64,000 bases of DNA from Polyodon spathula (taxonomy: Eukaryota; Chordata; Actinopteri; Acipenseriformes; Polyodontidae), in assembly GCF_017654505.1 (NCBI RefSeq), contig NC_054559.1, forward strand, positions 2,575,146 through 2,639,145, in the 5' to 3' direction. This document shows, piece after piece, positions 33,532 to 46,300 of the stretch. The notes beneath the pieces are model-generated. The model had not been told where the DNA came from. It did no database searches and saw only the letters and a program-made list of their open reading frames with translations. The number at the start of each line of letters is the position of its first letter. The first letter of the stretch is position 1. Position numbers and translations under genes: made by a program.

Positions 33532-34759
33532 TTAAAGGAGATTTAGTGCACGTGTCGTTTTATTAAAAACAAAATTTTAGTAAGAGAACTGAATCGTTAG
33601 GGGAAACTCATTGGTCCAATAAAATAAATTTTGCTGAGGTATAAATATCCGGGGTTGAAGCATGTATAGTCGTTTAGAAGAGGGTTTCCCAGTCATTGTG
33701 AAATAATGTATTTTATACTCCTGTCGAGTGCGGAAACACTAATGAAAGTCATTGTACACGTCATTTATTATTATTATTATTAATAATTTTATTAGCAGTT
33801 ACCACCAATAGCTCAAGCCATGCGAGCCCCCCTGCACTCCTCAGGCACAACGACTGTGCCACCCTGAGTGTGTACCGGTGTTAAAAAAAAAAAAAAAAAG
33901 TACTTTATTCTAAGCTCTTTGCACAAATTATTGACCATTCGGGACTGATGCTGAACAAAAGCTAGAGACTTGCATTTTACAACGCAACGAAGTACAGTGT
34001 GGATATACTTGATCAAATGGCACGGCTGTATTCTGTGGTTGTTTTATATAACATTTTGGACCTGGCAGTCATCAACGCTTTTGTTTTGTACAAGGAGTGC
34101 ATCTGCAACACAATCACTCGGAGGGGCTTCATTTTGCAGCTAGCCCGAGCTACGGCAGAAACATTTTGATAAAAGACATGAAAGCGGGCTGGCAAATTCC
34201 CCTCAACCTTCAGCCAGCACTGCGCCCACTCGCACATAAGACTGCCAGGTTGCTAAATACAATAAAAAGAGAAGTTTTGATGTCTGCGCCCATTGTGAAA
34301 AGGCAGTCTGTGGCAAATGCACTGGTACATGTGCATAAATAACTAGTTATTTATGTTTTATAATTGTATAGGTGCGCACAGCTTTCTACAATTGTTTACA
34401 AAGTTTATTGCATAAAGTCTGTTACAGTTTTCAGTGTTCATGTATATGTTCTCTTTTTGAAAAAAATAAGAAAAAAGTTTAATTTTCAATGTAAATAGAG
34501 TTTCTGCTCTGGAAATGTTATATATGATGTTCATAAAAAAATTAAGTTGTATCTGATTGTTTTTTTTTTTTTTTTTTTTTTTCATATCAAAGCCGTTTTA
34601 AAATGGAGCTGCACATTTTGTGGGTGCAGATTGTTGTATGTAGTCCAAAATCTCGGTGGTTCTAGTGTTAAGGGTTCAATTAACTAACTGAGAATTCAGC
34701 AGGAATGAAAACCAGCAGACACAGGGGATTGGGAAATCTGGGTTAGAAGACAGTTTTTT
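33532..34759. other. No gene seen; A-run and T-run
   Basis: Contains (TTA)n at about 33767-33783, a 17-base A-run at 33883-33899 and a T-run near 34560-34582. I see no supported coding sequence. Confidence 0.45.
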
Positions 34760-35850
34760 TTAAAATTTTGCACAACCCCAGTGCTGTTATTGAGGTGGCC
34801 TTTAAGTGTGGGAGTCCGGGCCACCAGATGAAATCGTGCCCGTTGAAGAACAGGTATAGGCTACTGCAGGTGGGGAGGATGTAGGGGCGATAGGAGAGCA
34901 CAGGCAGAAGAGCCGTCGTTCAGATCACCAACAGCACTACCCGACCCTCAAGATCAGGACAAACCACCACAGCCAGAGATGGATGCGGAGGAGCAGTAAG
35001 AAAGGAAGCATTCTGGGGAGTGGAGGATCCCTGAAAGTGAAGGTGTGGAAGTGTTTATCACTCCAAAAATAAGAAAAAAAAACAAAAATGATAAAAATTC
35101 GGCAGAGGGCAAAGGTAAAATATAACACGGCTCTGAGACGCTGCGCATTGCTGATCCCAGCACTGAAGGGGATCCTGTCCAGCCCGATTCACAGCCACTG
35201 ACAGCAGAGGAGGAAACGGACGCTGACCTGGAAGAGGACAAGAGCTGCGAGGAAGGGGATGACATGGATGAGGCGAAATCTCCAACTCCTCGTTGTTCTC
35301 CAACATCCCCGAGAGCCAAATTGCTTGCTGTAGCATTGTATGACCGCTTAAAATGATAAAGAATTTCCTTAAACGAAAGGACAATGTGCACAGAGTCACA
35401 TCTCTAATTACAGTGCCGTGGAGAGGGCAGTGTGCGCCAAGTCACATCTCTAATTACAGTGCAGTAGAGAGGGCATTGTCTTTTAGAAGTTAAAGCTAGA
35501 CTGAAAGATGAAGTCACTTGATGACACTTTTTAAATATAGAAACGCTGCAGAACCTCATCCCCCTTCATCTAGAGAGCAGCTGAAGTTTTAAATTCTGGT
35601 GGCCTGTTTCACATCTGGAGGAATCTGCGCCCTAATACAAAACAATAGACCTGGTCACATAATCTTTCACAAGGCACTGTTAGGACTAGACTGGATAGAT
35701 TCTACACTCGCCAGCACTTTCTATCTAATAGAAATAATTCCCACCAGCCTTTCTGATCATCACTGCTATAATCTTGGTATAAAAAAGTTGACCCAAGAGG
35801 TAAAACTGTTCCCAAATCCAAATCTCTGCAGCACCCTCAATAAGTAATTG
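34760..35850 (+). mobile_element. Decayed L1-Tx1-type LINE: ORF1 end and endonuclease piece
   Basis: Near 34795 the plus strand encodes AFKCGSPGHQMKSCP, a CCHC knuckle as at the end of Tx1 ORF1. An acidic stretch follows near 35165-35350 (EEETDADLEEDKSCEEGDD) with a double stop. At 35600-35700 another frame reads IWRNLRPNTKQ then a stop, TWSHN, and VRTRLDRFYTRQHFL, which resembles the endonuclease region of Tx1 ORF2; a neighbouring frame gives PTSLSDHHCY, the SDH box. Two near-identical 45-bp units lie at about 35390-35475. Confidence 0.5.
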
Positions 35851-36689
35851 TGTTTGACTCTATCAAAATCCTTCATGGACCACTTTTAAAATAGCCTTCC
35901 TTTTCCTTAGAAATAGCTAGACCGTAGAACAAGATCAGGTAGGTATGTCGAGCAGTGGGCAAGCTTTAGTGACTTGTGTACATGCACTGGAATCCTGAGA
36001 ACAGAGATCAAGGATTAGTGAAAACAGGATAGGATGACCTGTAGAAAAGTTTGTGGAAGAACTAAATGCTGGATATGACCACCTTTTTGGAAGAAGAACG
36101 TTTGTGAAGGCAATGTAGCCTGACTAAGACTGTGAGAGTGAGTGAGTGAGGGAAGGTGAATCTTGAAAGTGAAGGAGTACATCTTACATAACAGGATATC
36201 TTTTGTACAGTGCTGAAGGAAGTTGAAAGAAACATACTGAAGTTACAAACAAATGACATGAGGAGTAAAAACATGCTTCTCCATTAAAGTTATTGCACAT
36301 CTGCTGTCCTGGATTATAGAGCGACTGCATCGTTGGCTGGTCAGGGAGAGAAGAGAACTGGAGCAGGAGTTGTATAGGCAGACTGGCAACATGACAGAGT
36401 GGAGTGACAAAACAATGCAGACTGAACATGTCAACAGCCCATCTAATACATCTGTGATAATAGTTAAAAACTGCTTTAATATGGCAGTGTTAACATTTGA
36501 ACGGCTTTATGTCAGCATTGGTATGGCAACGGTCAAAATTCTGTCAGGTTTGAATACCTATCAACTGGTGTTAAAGAGCAGGTATTGTCTGTGTGATGTA
36601 CTCTAAATGTGGATATAAATAAGCTGAGGTATATCTGCATGGGATAGAAATAGACTAAGTGATAAAAAAAAAAAAAAAACACTTATAAT
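35851..36689. other. No recognisable feature
   Basis: No exon, RNA gene or named repeat is supported here apart from a short GAGT tract near 36135. Confidence 0.45.
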
Positions 36690-36692
36690 ATA

Positions 36693-37170
36693 TAAGGTGG
36701 TGCATCCAGTAAAGGCGCTCTGCGTGAGTGCAGGATGCGCCCTATAGCCTGGACGTCGCCGGTTGAAGTCTGGGCTATCGCGCTTGATGGATAGGAGTTC
36801 AGGAGCGGCCAATTGGCTGAGCGTCGCCAGAGGGGGTAAGGGTGTCGACTGGCGGAGGCGGTCAAGGGTGGTCCGCGACGAGTTAACCGACTCGCGCGGT
36901 TCCCCCGTGGGCTTGCCTGTTAGTTGCCCGGGAGCTGTGTTGTCCTCCTACGCTGTAGCTCCTGGGCGGCTGCATGGTGAATCCGCAGTGTGTAAAGAAG
37001 CAGTCGGCTGACGGCACACGCTTTGGAGGACAGCGTGTGTTCGTCTTCGCCACTCCCGAGTCAGCACAGGGGTGGTAGCGGTGAGCCGAGCATAAATAAA
37101 TAATAATTGGCCATTTCAAATTGGGAGAAAATAAAAAAAATTATTAGCAACGACTAAATAAAATAAATAA
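36693..37170 (+). repeat. tRNA-derived SINE
   Basis: The head has an A-box-like TGGTGCATCCAGTAAAGGC and a B-box-like CCGGTTGAAGTCTGGG, Pol III promoter elements of tRNA origin. A long GC-rich body follows, then AATTGGCCATTTCAAATTGG and an A-rich tail with (AAAT)n at 37155-37185. Length is close to 480 bases. I recognise the layout as a fish SINE but cannot name the family. Confidence 0.7.
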
Positions 37171-37339
37171 ATAAATAAATAATATATTCATCCAGCTTTG
37201 GTAGCTTCTCTGGATAAACTCCACAGATTATATCTCTGTACTGACCTGATGCCCACAGCATATGAAGATTTGGGTTATAGAATTCAGAAGTGTTACACAG
37301 AGCAACTGCGGTTAACGTTTTGCACTGTGCTCAGCATTG

Positions 37340-37615
37340 TAGCCCTGAAAGGAACATTCATGAAAACTGAAATGTAATCAATACTTTAGCACAAGACCAA
37401 AGGACATCGTTGGAAATTAAGTGAGGATATAGGTCACAGGGTAGGAGACACTTCTTGCTCAGGGGATTGAATGGGCTACCAATTCATGTTGATGCATCAC
37501 TGGGATCCTTTAAGACCAAACCTTTAAGACCAGATCTGACAAAGTTTTGATATCTATCAGCTACTATGAAACGGACAAGCTGATTAGCCTTGTTCAAAAA
37601 TTGTCTTATGTTATT
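37340..37615 (+). mobile_element. Old LINE 3' end (CR1/L2-like)
   Basis: Pieces of the plus strand read like the RT C-terminus and tail of a LINE related to the CR1-like family: KGHRWKLSEDIGHRVGD, then a degenerate WDPLRP segment, ending in TTGTCTTATGTTATTAT. Divergence from copies A-G is large, so this is another or much older family. Confidence 0.5.
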
Positions 37616-40101
37616 ATAATTTTTAATCCCCCCTTCCCCACAAGTAAGCAATGAATAAAACAAAAAAACAGGAAAAGCTCAATATAAAACCATATTTATA
37701 CACAAGAATAAAAGCAACTTTACAAGTTGAAGATTCATTTTTTTTTGCATATAAATAATCAAACACTTAAAATCGTTAAACAATAAATACTCAAAATAAT
37801 TTACAATATAATAGTCAGAGCACACTGGAATTGTGTTTTTCTATGTACAGATAAATATACCTAGATACACACACATGTCCAAATTGGTGGACGGATATGG
37901 CTTTTCAATTGCTGTTAAAGGTTTTCTCTCATTTCTATACATAATGCTGCTGTACAAAGCTCCACTGCAAATATTTATTCATCTACACCTGCCTGCAGTG
38001 CTTACAATTGAAACTTTTTAGGTACACAAAAAGAAAAAAACACGACCCAAGCACTGAGAATAACTGCAGAATAACTTGCCGTTCTTAATTTTCCTGTTCA
38101 GAAGACTAGTTTTAGGCACTGGCCCACTATGGATGTAACACTCACCACTGCATAAAATAAACAGCAAATATACCTTCCAGTCATTCCACACTCCACCAGC
38201 CATGGTACAACTGGTACAGATTGTTTTTGCATGCACTTGAAGATGCACTTTTTTTTTTTTTTCCAGGATACCAAAATATGTGGTAAGCAGGAGATATTAT
38301 TGGGGTAACAAGTGCATTCTCTGATCATTTTATATTTATTCATCTGCGTGAATACTTTAGGGTTAAGCATTTCAAATATTTTAACAAAACACACATTTGT
38401 GGGAATTGTAGAAACTGAACGAATGGCCTCGTTTTCAGATTAATTTGCTTGACTGATTTTTTAAAATAACTATTGACCAGGATAAGCAGTAGTGCAGTTT
38501 GGAACCAAAATACAGGTTTCTCCAAAAACTAGCCCCCCTAGCCCAGAAAGGCTGTATTGTGGGAAACCAAAAGTATTGGAATGGTAAAAGCAGTAATTCA
38601 GTCCTACATGCGACAGCTGTCTAAGCTTTACGAGCTGAAGGACATTACTGTACATTTTTACTGTTTTTTTTATTTTTTATTTCTTTACTCCAAGCAAAAC
38701 TGGGCTACTAATAAAAACAGTCCATGTTCAATGTCAGAATGCTCTTTCATGTTCAATGTCAGAATGCTCTTTCATTGTTAAATTTGCTACAATGATTTAA
38801 TTGAGACAAAAATGTACAATACGTAATGTCTCTATCCTTAGGAAGGTGGATCAATGCAGCATATGAAACACATTTTCTTAATCACTGAACTTCCACAAAG
38901 ACCAATAGCCGATTAGTAATAATAACAATAAGGCATAATTGAATCAGTCCAACTTCAGATAATCACAAACTTAAAGTCAAATTCACGAGGAACTCTAATG
39001 GTATTTTTCTGTCAATGTTTTGTAATGGATTGTAGGAATTTATTTGAAAATAGCTGGTAGAGAGCACAGAATACTGAGGATGACTGGTGCTCTATTCATG
39101 GGGTTTGAATTTTTAGCAATAGCACACTCCATATTTAAAAGGGATAATTCACTCATATTCTGTCCTTGGGTGAAGCCCCTTTTTCTCCTCATTGTGCAGC
39201 AGGTTCTAAACTGAGCCAACTTTCAGTTCTGCCAAAGTGACTATGTTAGGTAGTGTGTGTACCCTTGCTCTTAATGCATATGTAGCTATGACAAGTTATG
39301 TTTATCTTTAAAAGAAGATTTAACTTGCCTTTAAGAAATTGTAGAATCTGTGCCTTAAATCCCAAAGGAATGACGTAGTTCTAAACTCAATCTGGTTATG
39401 ACTCATTTAAGTGGTGCTGCCGACCAGTGCAAAGACACAAAACAACTTGATTTTCAAAGTTTGGTACTTTATAGTAACTCTTTCAGCACAACTCCTGAAC
39501 AATATCATGTTCATATTCACCAAAGGTAGTTTTAGTTGTAGTATAAAGAAACTAAGGGTTGCCTTTTTTCAGGACACTTAAAGGCTAAAAATCCTCACCA
39601 TGGGTCTTCAGGACAACATTGCTTGGTCGCCTGGAGAGTGAAATTGTCCCCACACTTTCACTGGCTCCTTTCCTGTCAATAACCAGTCAGCTGCTTCCCT
39701 TATTGACTGACCTGCTATCAACCACACTGCGGACATGACCTAGGAAGCAGAAACTGAGAACGTTCTTACACTTACATTAATACCAGATAATCATGTTTTA
39801 AAATGAAAATGTTTGCTAAAACATTGACTTATTTCAAACATAAATATTTATGGAATTATTTTGTAAGCTAAAACCACCAGACAACTGGACTAAGTCTGAC
39901 TAAACTCTACTCATTCCCAGAACTCCAAAGCAATAGGATGAGCCTATATTTGGACTGATCTGGGCCAGCACACAGAGCTCAGTGAACCTGCTGACAACTT
40001 GGAGGGTCAGGAACTCCAGCTTAGAGACTGTCATTGCACAACTTGGCAGAACCCCAGGTTCTTCCTGCAGGTCTGGAGGACTAAATACACTTCCATGTCC
40101 T
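37616..40101 (-). other. CRAMP1: Probable 3' UTR of CRAMP1
   Basis: It lies downstream of the CRAMP1 stop codon with no other gene in between. CRAMP1 has a long 3' UTR in other vertebrates. The true polyadenylation site is not fixed; AATAAA on the minus strand occurs more than once (for example near 37980 and 38335). A 26-bp direct duplication with CAATGTCAGAATGCTCTTTC lies at about 38730-38780. Confidence 0.4.
39605..39815 (+). repeat. Dispersed repeat, copy 1
   Basis: Shares GTGAAATTGTCCCCAC, TATTGACT, ACATGACCTAG and a final ATACCAGAT..TGTTTTAAAAT segment in the same order with 52510-52755. The two copies are clearly diverged. Family not recognised. Confidence 0.55.
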
Positions 40102-40371
40102 TCACTGAGTGAGGTCCAGCCCCCCGCCCTCAAACAGCAGCCCGGACCTGGGCAGAGGTGGGGGAGGTGCCTCTGTGACAGACAGCTCCTCCCTGCAGAG
40201 GAGTGGGGGCGGGGGCTCTGTGATGGACAGCTCCTCTGTGACGGACAGCTCCTCCCTGCAGAGGAGTGGAGGTGGGGGCTCTGTGACAGACAATTCCTGT
40301 GCAAGGTCGTTGAAACGTGCAATGTAGTCCACACTGTTCTCACTCATCATGCACGCGAGCTGAGAGTCCAT
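40102..40371 (-). CDS. CRAMP1: CRAMP1 last exon with repeated C-terminal segment
   Basis: The acceptor CCCTTGTGTGATTGCAG is followed by MDSQLACMMSENSVDYIARF and NDLAQELSVTE. The normal short tail is then stretched by imperfect repeats of ELSVTEPPPPLLCRE before the end GGGLDLTQ and TGA at 40104-40102. The repeats are GC-rich DNA units of roughly 48-57 bases with CTCCTCTGCAGGGAGGAGCT. The expansion keeps the frame and is not something I remember from other species. Confidence 0.88.
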   Translation of the reverse strand: MDSQLACMMSENSVDYIARFNDLAQELSVTEPPPPLLCREELSVTEELSITEPPPPLLCREELSVTEAPPPPLPRSGLLFEGGGLDLTQ

Positions 40372-43300
40372 CTGCAATCACACAAGGGACAGTTATCAGA
40401 AAGGGTTTCATCGTCTATCTAGGTGTTCCTGCACAGAAAACGCTAATATTAAAACCCTGCCCACACTGTGTATTTTAAAATGGGACTAGTGGTTTAAACT
40501 ATTTAGAAATTGCTCAATACGAGCAGCATTTTGAGAATTGAACTTGAAACTCCACACACAAAGTCTCTATGTTGCTTGGGTTAGCAGAAAAAATCAATCT
40601 CTTTGCCAGATCTCATTGTGATATAATCTTAGTGGAGCTAGAGTATCCCTCCTCCATAAAACCCCATCACTTCATTATCATTGTCCAATTTAGAAGAAAA
40701 AAATACAGTAAAGAAAAATGGGTGAAGGAGGGTGGGATATAGGTGTGTGCAGAAAAGAAGCCATGTTACAGGTACGGCTGTGTTCGAAGGTTCGTTCGCT
40801 AGCCAAAGATTCAAAGGTTGTTTTAATCCTTTGCGGTCCAATGTCAGACCAGGTCCGACATTACGATTTTCCCTTTCTAGTCCAATCATTGAAAAGACGT
40901 AAAGAACAGGTCTCTAGTTGTTTTTTCTCTGGAAAAAGCCGAGAAAACCATTCAAAACGAGTAATCAGGAGAGGATTTGTCAGTATGCACGTCTATAAAG
41001 AGGTATGTGAAAAATACAGTAAATACGGGGTGGGGCTGGAGATGCAGTACTGAGTGTCCTGTTGATATGCAGTGCCTTTTAAATCTGTTTTACTGTGAAA
41101 AAAAATACTTTTAAACAGCGCATGAAAAAAAAATAGTGGATGTGAAAATAAATTGGACATGATGCGCCTGACAGGCGCTGAATAAATAGACCAATAAGGG
41201 TTAATAGAGGTCTTGAAAGGAGGCCCAGGTAGCAGCATTACAGTATTTGACCAGATTTCGATTTTGCCCATATAGCAGCCACTCCCTTTACTTTGATAAA
41301 ACCTCTGGGCGGGTCCACCATTCGTGAGGAACCATCTCTTTGCTGAGCAGGTCTGCAATGCTGTTGTCGAGTCCGGGTAGACAGGTTACCTGGATAGTGG
41401 ATAGTATCCTGCACCAGTTCCAGATTCTTATAGATAGAAGGCAAATTGCTAAAAATATTGTGCTGTTGGCCCGTCTCCTATTTTAAAGTGACCTGCTATC
41501 TGATGGATTGTGGACACCTTCTCTTCCAGGAGATACTCCTGAGACTGTCCTGAATTGGGCCCTGTGACAGGGAGTCTTGGCAGGCCCGGGGATGCTGTAC
41601 GGAGTTTACAAATAGTCTGTGCCACAGTTAAAGACTACTGCATGGCCACTGTCACACAGACAGGCGCTGAGGGAAAGCTTTCTTGTTGACATCAGAAGGA
41701 CAGCTGCTATGGAAACCCCACAACTGCAGGACGGTGCCTAAGGCGGCTGCTCAGCCAGGCCTGTCACAACGACCCACAGTCACTGGGAGGCTGGGCCAGG
41801 AAACAGCAGTAGATCAGGTTAGGGGATGTTGATCCTAAACAGTACAGAGAGGGTTACCGTAGAGCAGTAGGTTCCTGGAGTGGGACATTCCTTTTAGTGG
41901 GACTAGCGCTCTGTGTCTGCCTCGTGATTATTCAGTGACGACCCAGATGTGTAACACAGCACACTGCTACAGGCTCCCAGGAAGACAAACTGCCGGGGCG
42001 AGAGATCGCTTTTCTTTATTGACCAGTAGGCCCAAGTCTTGGAAAAGGCAAAGAGCTCTGTCTCTGTATTCTAAGGCCTTCTCCCTGGAGGGAGCCTGTA
42101 CCAACCAATCGTCTATATCAATGGTCCAAAGTGGTGCCCGTGGGCAAGTTGGTGCCCACAAAGCCAGGCCATCGTGCCCGCGGCAACTGTTCTTAAATTA
42201 TGGGTCGTGAACACGTAGAGTGAGAAAATAAAGAAAGCTTTAAACACTTTTTCCAACAGAAGCGCCACAGCAGTCTGTTTACAGTAATGCTCGCTTATAA
42301 TGTGCTTGTACGTACGCGACATTTTTTTTTCTTCTAAATGGCTTCTGCGATACGATCAACCAATTGAATATCTGCATTTTCTCTGCAGTAGCCCATTGAT
42401 AAGTTAGCTGGGTGGGACATAAACTGGGTGAAAAAAACACCATTACCACCAACAACAACTGCAAACATATCAGTGCAGTCGACTGGGTCTTCAGCTGGCT
42501 TCCACCAGTGTGACAGGTGCTCAGCTAAGCTGCCCAGGCAGAATGAACATCAATCCTGCGCCAGGTGCCTAGGGCCAGAACACGTGGCCAAGGCACAGGC
42601 AGGTGAGCTGGATTGCTCTCCATGTCAGAAGTTCTTGAGGAGAACTAAGCGACAGAGAGCAGCCCTATCCCCAGCAGAGTCTCTCTCCTCCAACCAGGGG
42701 AGAATCTGCGGAGGCTCTTGGACCCCCCCCCCCCGCTACAGTGACCAGGGAGCTCTTACGCTTAAATGGGACACCCTTCCCTACCCCACCACCAGTACAG
42801 AGGCGCAGACACCTCTCAAGGGAGGTGAGATGGTCACTGCCGAGGCGGTATCACTCGAGGGGAAGCTCACCAGGGGACAAGCGGTCGCCGCTTAGGCACC
42901 GCTTCTCTTCTCCACGCAGGCGTAGATGTTCACCGTCACAGTCACCTCGAAGGCACCCAAGCGGCGCTTCGTGGAGCTGGCAGAGACTGTAAGGGCTCAG
43001 CAGACCATGTTGGAGACCCTATTGAAATCTCAGGGCAGGCTGCCCCCTACCACCGGGCAGCCCCAGCCCCCACAGTCTCGTTCGCCATCCCCTCTGCCTA
43101 GACCCCCTAGCCCAGACAAGCTCTCCTTGTCCGCTTCTAGATCGGACGTCTCGGACCCAGCCACCTCCATCGGTCAGGCCACGGTGGGGGGCTCCTTAAC
43201 GACCTTGCCACGTGTGTCGCAGAGGGAAGAGTTCCGGGCCCTAACGCAGCATGTAGCTGCAGCCACGGACGTTACTTGGCCGGCAGAGCAAGAGGGAAAG

Positions 43301-46300
43301 GGGAACCGCTTCCGCCAACAGAAAGGGCACCCACAGCATGCCCTCCCCCTATGACAGGACTTCCTGGAACTGGTGCACTCCTCCTGGAGCAACCCAATGT
43401 CTGCACCCTCAGCCTCCAGAGTAGCAGTCTTTTCTACAGCAACAGGTCAGGCATCAGGGAGGTCGCTGGCGGCGCTTGTGGCCGCCCACCGGCATCTGTG
43501 GCTGACACAAGCCAAGGCTGTGGAGACCGAGAAGGTGGCGCTACTGGACGCCTCCATTACACCGGGGCAGACTTTTGGGGCGACCATTGATGTGAGCCTT
43601 GCCGTCAGCGCCCAAGGTGGCATGGGCAGCCTGCCGCGGTGAAAGGGTCTGAACATCACCCTCCACCCCAGAAAAGGCAAGCAGGCAGAGGCAGGGCCAG
43701 TGGCAGGGGACCACCACAGGCCAGGGGTAACCCGTTTCCAGGCCATGAAGACCGCCCCTGAGGGGCCCTGGCTGCCACCAAACCCCCCCAGAACCAGACT
43801 GACCAACGGCAACGACCCAATGCAAGGCTGCACCCAGGACTCCTGGGTGCTAGCGACAATGAGACACTGATACGCTTTAGAATTCTGCATAGGGCTGCCA
43901 CCCTTCAAGGGTGTGTTCCCCACCACCATCGAAACAGCGAGGGCGATACTCCTTCAAGAGGAGATCGCCAATCTTCAAAGGAAGAACGCTGTACGCTTGG
44001 TAAGCCCAAGCGATGCTCTCAGTGGCTTTTACACCAGGTACTTCCTGGTGCCCAAAAAGGACGCTGGTTTCAGACCAATTATGGACCTCAGGGTCCTCAA
44101 CTTGTTCCTCAAATAGAGGAAGTTCAACATGTTGACAGCACAGCATATCATCCAGTCCGTCCAACCGAGCGACTGGTTCACATCGATCGACCTGCAAGAC
44201 GCCTAATTTCACGTCCCGATCTGTACCGCGGACAGAAAATATCTGTGCTTCGCCTTTCAAGGCAATGCGTATGAATTCTGTGTGCTGCCTTTTGGCCTCT
44301 CGCTGGCTCCCCACAATTTTGCAAAGTGCATGGATGCAGCACTGGTTCCACTCAGGCTGCAGGGTATTCGGATCCTGAACTATCTGGACAATTGGCTAGT
44401 TTGCGCCCATTCAAAATCATGCTCAGAGGCATACACAAAACAGGTCATAGATCATGTGACGAAGTTAAGGCTCTCAATACATCAACAGAAGAGCAACTTC
44501 ATACCGTCTCAGACCACAGTGTTCCTGGGGATAAAACTGAACTCTGTGAGCATGCTTGCCTCACTGTCGGAAGACAGGATTCAGTCGTTGGAGGCCACAC
44601 TCTCCTTATTTAGAAAGGGCGCTCTCCTACAGGTCAGAATATATCAAAGGTTGTTGGGGCTGATGGCAGCCGCCTCAAGAATCCTTCCATTATGGCTGCT
44701 GAGAATACGCCCGCTTCAAGCTTGGGTAAATATGGGAGAAGTTTTGTCCGGCACGAGTCGACCTCTTTGCCACAGCCGAGTCCACTCATTGCCCCCCTAT
44801 GGTTCTCCATGGAGAGAGATGGGGGCCCCCTGGGAGTAGACACGATAGCTCAGCCGTGGCCATAGGGGCTATTGTATGCATTTCCTCCACTACCATTATT
44901 ACCCCTGACACTAGAGAGGATCAGGGTGGAGAGAGCACAGGCTTTGATGGTTGCACCCAGATGGCCGAGACGCCCCTGGTTTGCTCTCCTCTCCAACATG
45001 TTGTAGGATCCGCCGTGGCAGCTCCTGCAGCGCAAGGACGTCCTGAGCCAAGCGGAGGGGCTATTATGGCACCTGAACCCAGCCCAGCTCCAACTCTGGG
45101 TCTGGCCGTTGAACGGAATCATCTATTTAGACAAGGTTTGCCAGATGCAGTAGTAGAGACACTTCAGTCTGCTAGGGCGCCGAGCACTAGAGCCCAATAC
45201 TCATATAAATGGAAAGTTTTCCCCAAGACTGGTGCATTGCCGAAGGTCACGATCCAGTGACTTGCCCTATTTAGATGATATTAACCTTCTTACACACTTG
45301 TTTGACGCAGGAAAATCAGCATCCACTTTGAAGGTATACCTGGCAGCAATATCAGTGTGCCATGACAACACTGACTCTGTGTCCCCAGGGGCACATTTCC
45401 TGGCAGTACAATTTCTTAAAGGGGCTCAGAGGTTTCATCCTCCCATGAAAAGTATGGTCCCCAACTGGTACTGCGGGCCCTTATGGGTCCCCCATTTAAG
45501 TCCATGGCATCAGCACAACTGCGCCCTGTTTCACTGAAAGTGGCATTTTTAATAGCCATTATGTCTGTCAGACGAGTAAGTGAGCTTCATGCGCTGTCCA
45601 TCGATGACACATGGCTTTCACTGGGAATGACTCGCGGGTAACATTAAGAACAAATCCATCCTTTTTGCCAAAGGGGGTATCCTCATTCCATATTAACCTT
45701 TCAATGGTTTTGGAAACTTTCAGACCTCCCCCGCACGAGTCCAAGGAGGACCGTAGACAACACACACTATGCCCAGTTCAGGCTCTGCGCTGTTATTTGG
45801 ATAGGACGGCATCCTGGAAATAGTCCAACCAGCTGTTTGTCTGCTATGGGTCCCGCTCTAGAGGTCAGGTCCTATCGAAGCAAGGTGTAGCGCACTAGGT
45901 GACAGATGCGATATGCTTGGTGTATGAACAGACAGACTCCCTGTTAAGTGGGACGTTACAGCCCATTCTACCAGGGGCCAGGCAACTTCGTGGGCTTTCC
46001 TTCAAGGCGCCTCCTTAGATGAGTTATGCTATGCTGCTACATGGACAGGTAGTCAGACATTTGTGCGATTTTACCACCTTGATGTGATAAACCGGACGAG
46101 ACCCTCTCTGGGCTCTAGAGTTTTGCAGGCGACACGCCCTTAGGCGTCACGTGAGCTCCGTTGCTATCGCTGTGGGGCTGTACTGTCGGTAATCTGGAGC
46201 CACGACAGCTTTGGTACAGCTTTCCCATTCAGTAATGGTTGTCATTCGAATTGAAAGGTAACATTAGTTTATTACCATAACCATGGTTCCCTGAAAAGAG

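Noticed and set aside
34013..34342. Overlapping frames near 34.1 kb as a small gene
   Set aside because: Both strands are open over the same stretch without splice signals or recognisable domains.
36603..37119. Frames across the 36.7-37.1 kb GC-rich block
   Set aside because: They lie within the tRNA-derived SINE; GC-rich repeats often show chance open frames.
40109..40422. Plus-strand open frames with serine/glycine repeats
   Set aside because: They mirror the expanded CRAMP1 exon; the minus strand has the recognised protein and the splice acceptor.
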